24,367 bases of DNA. Origin: JAEZKC01 sp046538945. Lineage in GTDB: Bacteria; Fibrobacterota; Chitinivibrionia; Chitinivibrionales; Chitinispirillaceae. Position numbers and translations under genes: made by a program. The stretch is from NCBI GenBank assembly GCA_046538945.1, contig JBKHHW010000033.1:1-24367 (forward strand), given 5' to 3'. Below, piece by piece: positions 21,761 through 24,367 of the stretch (position 1 is the first letter of the stretch; each line of letters starts with the position of its first letter). The notes under the pieces are model-generated. The model was not told where the DNA came from, did not search any database, and saw nothing but the letters and a program-made list of their open reading frames with translations.

Positions 21761-24367
21761 CTATTCAAACCAGTACAGCAGATTTCTTATTTTTTCCACC
21801 TGTTCCGGGTCGGCACCGCGAATGCCTCCGAACGGCATGACTGCCGGCGGATTATCCTTTGCAGGCTCGTCAGATACTTTTACCGTATGGCGCCCTTTGC
21901 GTTCGGCTTTCTTTTTGGCGCTGGCCAGCACTCTTTGCCTGATCAGTTCCTTGAGCCGTCGCACATTCACATTCCGGGCCTTCTGTGTCTCGTGCTCTCC
22001 GGCGGCCTTGGTGCCATCACTGTCATCCAGATCAACTCCCAGATATCCGGAAAGTGAAGCACTCTCCGGCATCATCCTAACAGCATGCTGCAAGGCTGCG
22101 ACAAACTGCTCCACTCCGGAAGCATCAGTCGCGCTCACGTAATAACTCAGGGCCCGGTTCACAGCTATCCGCCCGGTGCGATCTTTACTGTAGATCTCAT
22201 CGAAGAGCTTCTGGGCCTCTTTTTCCTTTCCGCTTATGAGAACAGCGCTGGCGTAGTTGGCTGCGATCTGAGGTGCTTTGTTTTCCTTCATGGCATTTTT
22301 GAAATAGTCGGTCGCCTTTTGGTACTCGCCGTTCTGAGCCATAAGTATGCCTATACGGTTGTATGTCTTTGCGCTTTTGTCTTGTTTCTGAAGTTCGGCT
22401 ACCGCTTTTTGTATGCTCTCGGCCTTTGTCTTCTTTATGAGCTGCACCTGTTTTTCAAGTGCGGAATCGATCCCGTCGAGAACGATATCTCCGACATCCC
22501 GGGAATATGAAACCGGCGGGTACACCTTCCAGGCTTTTGAGAGGTCGATTATGGAAACCCTCTGCCCTTCTCTTATTGCCTGATGAAACTCCGAAGCGGC
22601 CAGTTGCCATGCTTTACAGAACCCTTTGCCGATAGCTGTTGCTTCAACAGGTATCCATACCATGCCGTTATGAACAACGGAAAGCGACGTGTCCGCGGAA
22701 ATCGCCATACGGTTCTTCCGGTAGATACCCGTATTGAACATCACCAGCACATGGTCGTGGTAGGAAATGAAGGCGGTTTGAATTCCCACCGAGGAAAGAA
22801 GGGCAGCATACAGCACCGAAAGGTCGTCGCAGTCGCCGCTGCGCAGCTTCATGGTTTCCGCGGGGTACTGCACCATATCCAGCATAACGGAACCGGAAGG
22901 CGCAGGGTCTTTTACATACATGATACCCATTTCTGAAAGTGCTTCGAACAGGGCTGCTGCGTTGAGCAGATCTCCCATGTCGGAATCGACAGTACCCGCG
23001 GCTCTAAGTGCGCTGCGGGCCAGGCTCCGAACGGGATCGGCGTTGTAGGTGACAAATCCGCCCAGAGCATCGGGAAGACTCCAGTCCATCGCGTTTCTGC
23101 TGTGAACATTGGCTGGAGCGGTAAGGCTTCTGGTGATTTTCCTGCCGTTCTCCAGATAGGAAACCTTCACCTGACCGTTGATAGTCTTGTTTTCTGCGAT
23201 TTCAAACAGTTTGTCCTGCACAAGAAGCAGCTGCAGATCCATAGATTTTTGTGCCCCGGGGCCGATTTCGTTTATTCTGGATTCGACAGGCAGCTGCATC
23301 AGCTCCGGAATGTGAATGCTTATGTGGAGGTTCTTCACAGATCTGTTGTTGCAGCGTACGTTGAGTTTCCCCAGAGAGCTGCTTTCGTAGTAACGTGCTC
23401 TGGAGGGAAAAATATCGCTGATCTCGAATCTGGTTATTTCTATGTTGGGTAGCTCTTCTTCATACTTTACAGGCTCGTTTGAGGACACGCGGCCCACTTT
23501 GATACGGTTTGCACTTAGTGCCAGAACCGAAAGACCCTGGTTTTTATCCTTGTCGAAAACTGCCCTGAGGTCCTGTACCGTTCCCGAAAGGCTCACATCA
23601 TAAAGCGCGGTAGCTTCCTCCAGGTACCGCATATTCATATTCCGTACGAAGTCATGAGTCTGAAGAGATGTTTCGGTGCGTTTCAATTCTTCGCTTTCCA
23701 GTCCGGAAATGACCAGTTCCACATTGTTGTGGTTGTAGGCCTCGCTTTTCCAGAACTCGTTGAGTTCATCGATGAGTTCTTTTGCTAAAGCTTTGGCACC
23801 TGTTTCGAGACCGAACTGGGTGGCTGAGAACTCCTCCCGCGAATTCTTTTTTGTACGCCTGGTTTTGGTAACCAGGATCTGGGCATTGTCCGCCCGCACG
23901 ATACGCGCATTGAGCTGGACCGGTACGGTGTAGAATTGAGTTCCGTAAACGGTTTTTGGGGATGGCTTGCCGACGCTTATCCTGCCCCGGATGATAAGGT
24001 CCGCTCCGGTGCGGAAACCCAGGCTTGCCAGATCGGAATCTCCCATGGACTTCGTCTCTTCTATAGACTGAAGTTTTTCCAGCTGCTCCTGTTCCACTAT
24101 CTTGAACCCGCGTTTGAGAAGCTGTTCTTCAAGAACGTGGGTGGCAGTTTTCTCAAACATCTCCTCACCACTCACCCGTTCATCGAGCAGAACCATGATG
24201 CGGGGGCGGTTTTTTATTTCATAGAGGAGCTGCTGCGCAATCAGATCATCCTGTAGTTTACCATCCTCGACTTCCGCCTCAACGGTTACCCGTACAAGTC
24301 CCAGTTCCCTGGATGTGGAGGTAACCTTGTAGGAGCGGACGTAACCTGTGGTGCGGCTGAGAATTTT
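21761..24367 (-). CDS. CsgG/FlgT-like, transglutaminase-like and TPR multidomain protein (5' end outside window)
   Basis: Partial: the frame stays open for 57 codons beyond the first ATG (24196) to the right edge, so at least 868 aa exist and the N-terminus is missing. In visible numbering, residues 1-60 (TTGYVRSYKV..., EVEDGKLQDDL) resemble the FlgT N-domain. About 60-205 (MFEKTATHVLEEQLLKRGFKIVE..., ADLIIRGRIS) resemble the FlgT-middle/CsgG/LpoB fold. About 430-590 form a transglutaminase-like fold with Cys513 (RSGDCDDLSVLYAALL), His539 (DHVLVMFN) and Glu575 (WIPVEATAIG). About 605-730 are TPR-like helices, followed by a basic tail. Probably a periplasmic or outer-membrane-associated protein. 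It precedes the cyclase gene by 14 bases. Whether it is a peptidase, an amidase or a scaffold is not known. Confidence 0.75.
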   Translation of the reverse strand, partial: KILSRTTGYVRSYKVTSTSRELGLVRVTVEAEVEDGKLQDDLIAQQLLYEIKNRPRIMVLLDERVSGEEMFEKTATHVLEEQLLKRGFKIVEQEQLEKLQSIEETKSMGDSDLASLGFRTGADLIIRGRISVGKPSPKTVYGTQFYTVPVQLNARIVRADNAQILVTKTRRTKKNSREEFSATQFGLETGAKALAKELIDELNEFWKSEAYNHNNVELVISGLESEELKRTETSLQTHDFVRNMNMRYLEEATALYDVSLSGTVQDLRAVFDKDKNQGLSVLALSANRIKVGRVSSNEPVKYEEELPNIEITRFEISDIFPSRARYYESSSLGKLNVRCNNRSVKNLHISIHIPELMQLPVESRINEIGPGAQKSMDLQLLLVQDKLFEIAENKTINGQVKVSYLENGRKITRSLTAPANVHSRNAMDWSLPDALGGFVTYNADPVRSLARSALRAAGTVDSDMGDLLNAAALFEALSEMGIMYVKDPAPSGSVMLDMVQYPAETMKLRSGDCDDLSVLYAALLSSVGIQTAFISYHDHVLVMFNTGIYRKNRMAISADTSLSVVHNGMVWIPVEATAIGKGFCKAWQLAASEFHQAIREGQRVSIIDLSKAWKVYPPVSYSRDVGDIVLDGIDSALEKQVQLIKKTKAESIQKAVAELQKQDKSAKTYNRIGILMAQNGEYQKATDYFKNAMKENKAPQIAANYASAVLISGKEKEAQKLFDEIYSKDRTGRIAVNRALSYYVSATDASGVEQFVAALQHAVRMMPESASLSGYLGVDLDDSDGTKAAGEHETQKARNVNVRRLKELIRQRVLASAKKKAERKGRHTVKVSDEPAKDNPPAVMPFGGIRGADPEQVEKIRNLLYWFE

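Overview
The window looks like chromosomal DNA of a Gram-negative bacterium, probably from the Fibrobacterota/FCB side of the tree. The clues are an exported beta-propeller protein with a C-terminal domain like those used for type IX secretion sorting or FlgD-type Ig folds, LPS/O-antigen type glycosyltransferases and a Wzx-like flippase, a GSCFA protein, and a CHASE2-adenylate cyclase next to a multidomain CsgG/FlgT-like, transglutaminase-like and TPR protein. The taxonomy is inference from gene content; there is no rRNA or other decisive marker here. No insertion sequences, phage genes or CRISPR arrays were seen.

Layout. (1) 1-4.6 kb, minus strand: a class I/II aminotransferase with its own likely promoter, then ahcY (S-adenosylhomocysteine hydrolase) followed after 17 bases by an unusually long, internally duplicated ThyX-like thymidylate synthase. 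A strong bidirectional terminator lies at the left end. (2) 4.7-10.6 kb, minus strand: a cell-surface polysaccharide cluster read from right to left. It holds a 76-aa protein, a large (alpha/alpha)-toroid or heparinase-lyase-like protein of unknown function, a YkgJ-type Cys-cluster protein, a GSCFA protein, a GT9 glycosyltransferase and a GDP-6-deoxy-D-mannose reductase (Rmd). The first four genes are nearly contiguous or overlapping. (3) A tRNA-Ala(CGC) at 10.7 kb divides this minus-strand block from a plus-strand block. (4) 10.96-13.1 kb, plus strand: the exported propeller protein. (5) 13.2-17.7 kb, plus strand: a tight operon for a dTDP-3-amino-3,6-dideoxyhexose and its export and assembly (FdtA/QdtA-type ketoisomerase, FdtB/QdtB-type aminotransferase, Wzx flippase, two GT2 glycosyltransferases). 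(6) 17.8-24.4 kb, minus strand: an M61-like metallopeptidase, the CHASE2-adenylate cyclase, and the partial CsgG/FlgT-like, transglutaminase-like and TPR protein that runs off the right edge.

How the parts fit. Regions 2 and 5 both serve surface glycan synthesis. One supplies GDP-D-rhamnose (Rmd) and a heptosyltransferase-family enzyme; the other supplies a dTDP-aminosugar, two glycosyltransferases and the flippase. Together they suggest an O-antigen or similar glycan containing 6-deoxy and amino-deoxy sugars. The upstream nucleotide-sugar genes (rmlA/rmlB, gmd) and any N-acetyltransferase are not in the window. ahcY-thyX is a one-carbon/methyl-cycle pair. The right-hand pair looks like an envelope sensor coupled to cAMP synthesis. 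The most novel elements are the duplicated ThyX with its split signature motif, the uncharacterised toroid/Cys-cluster/GSCFA module, and the transglutaminase/CsgG-like protein paired with the cyclase.
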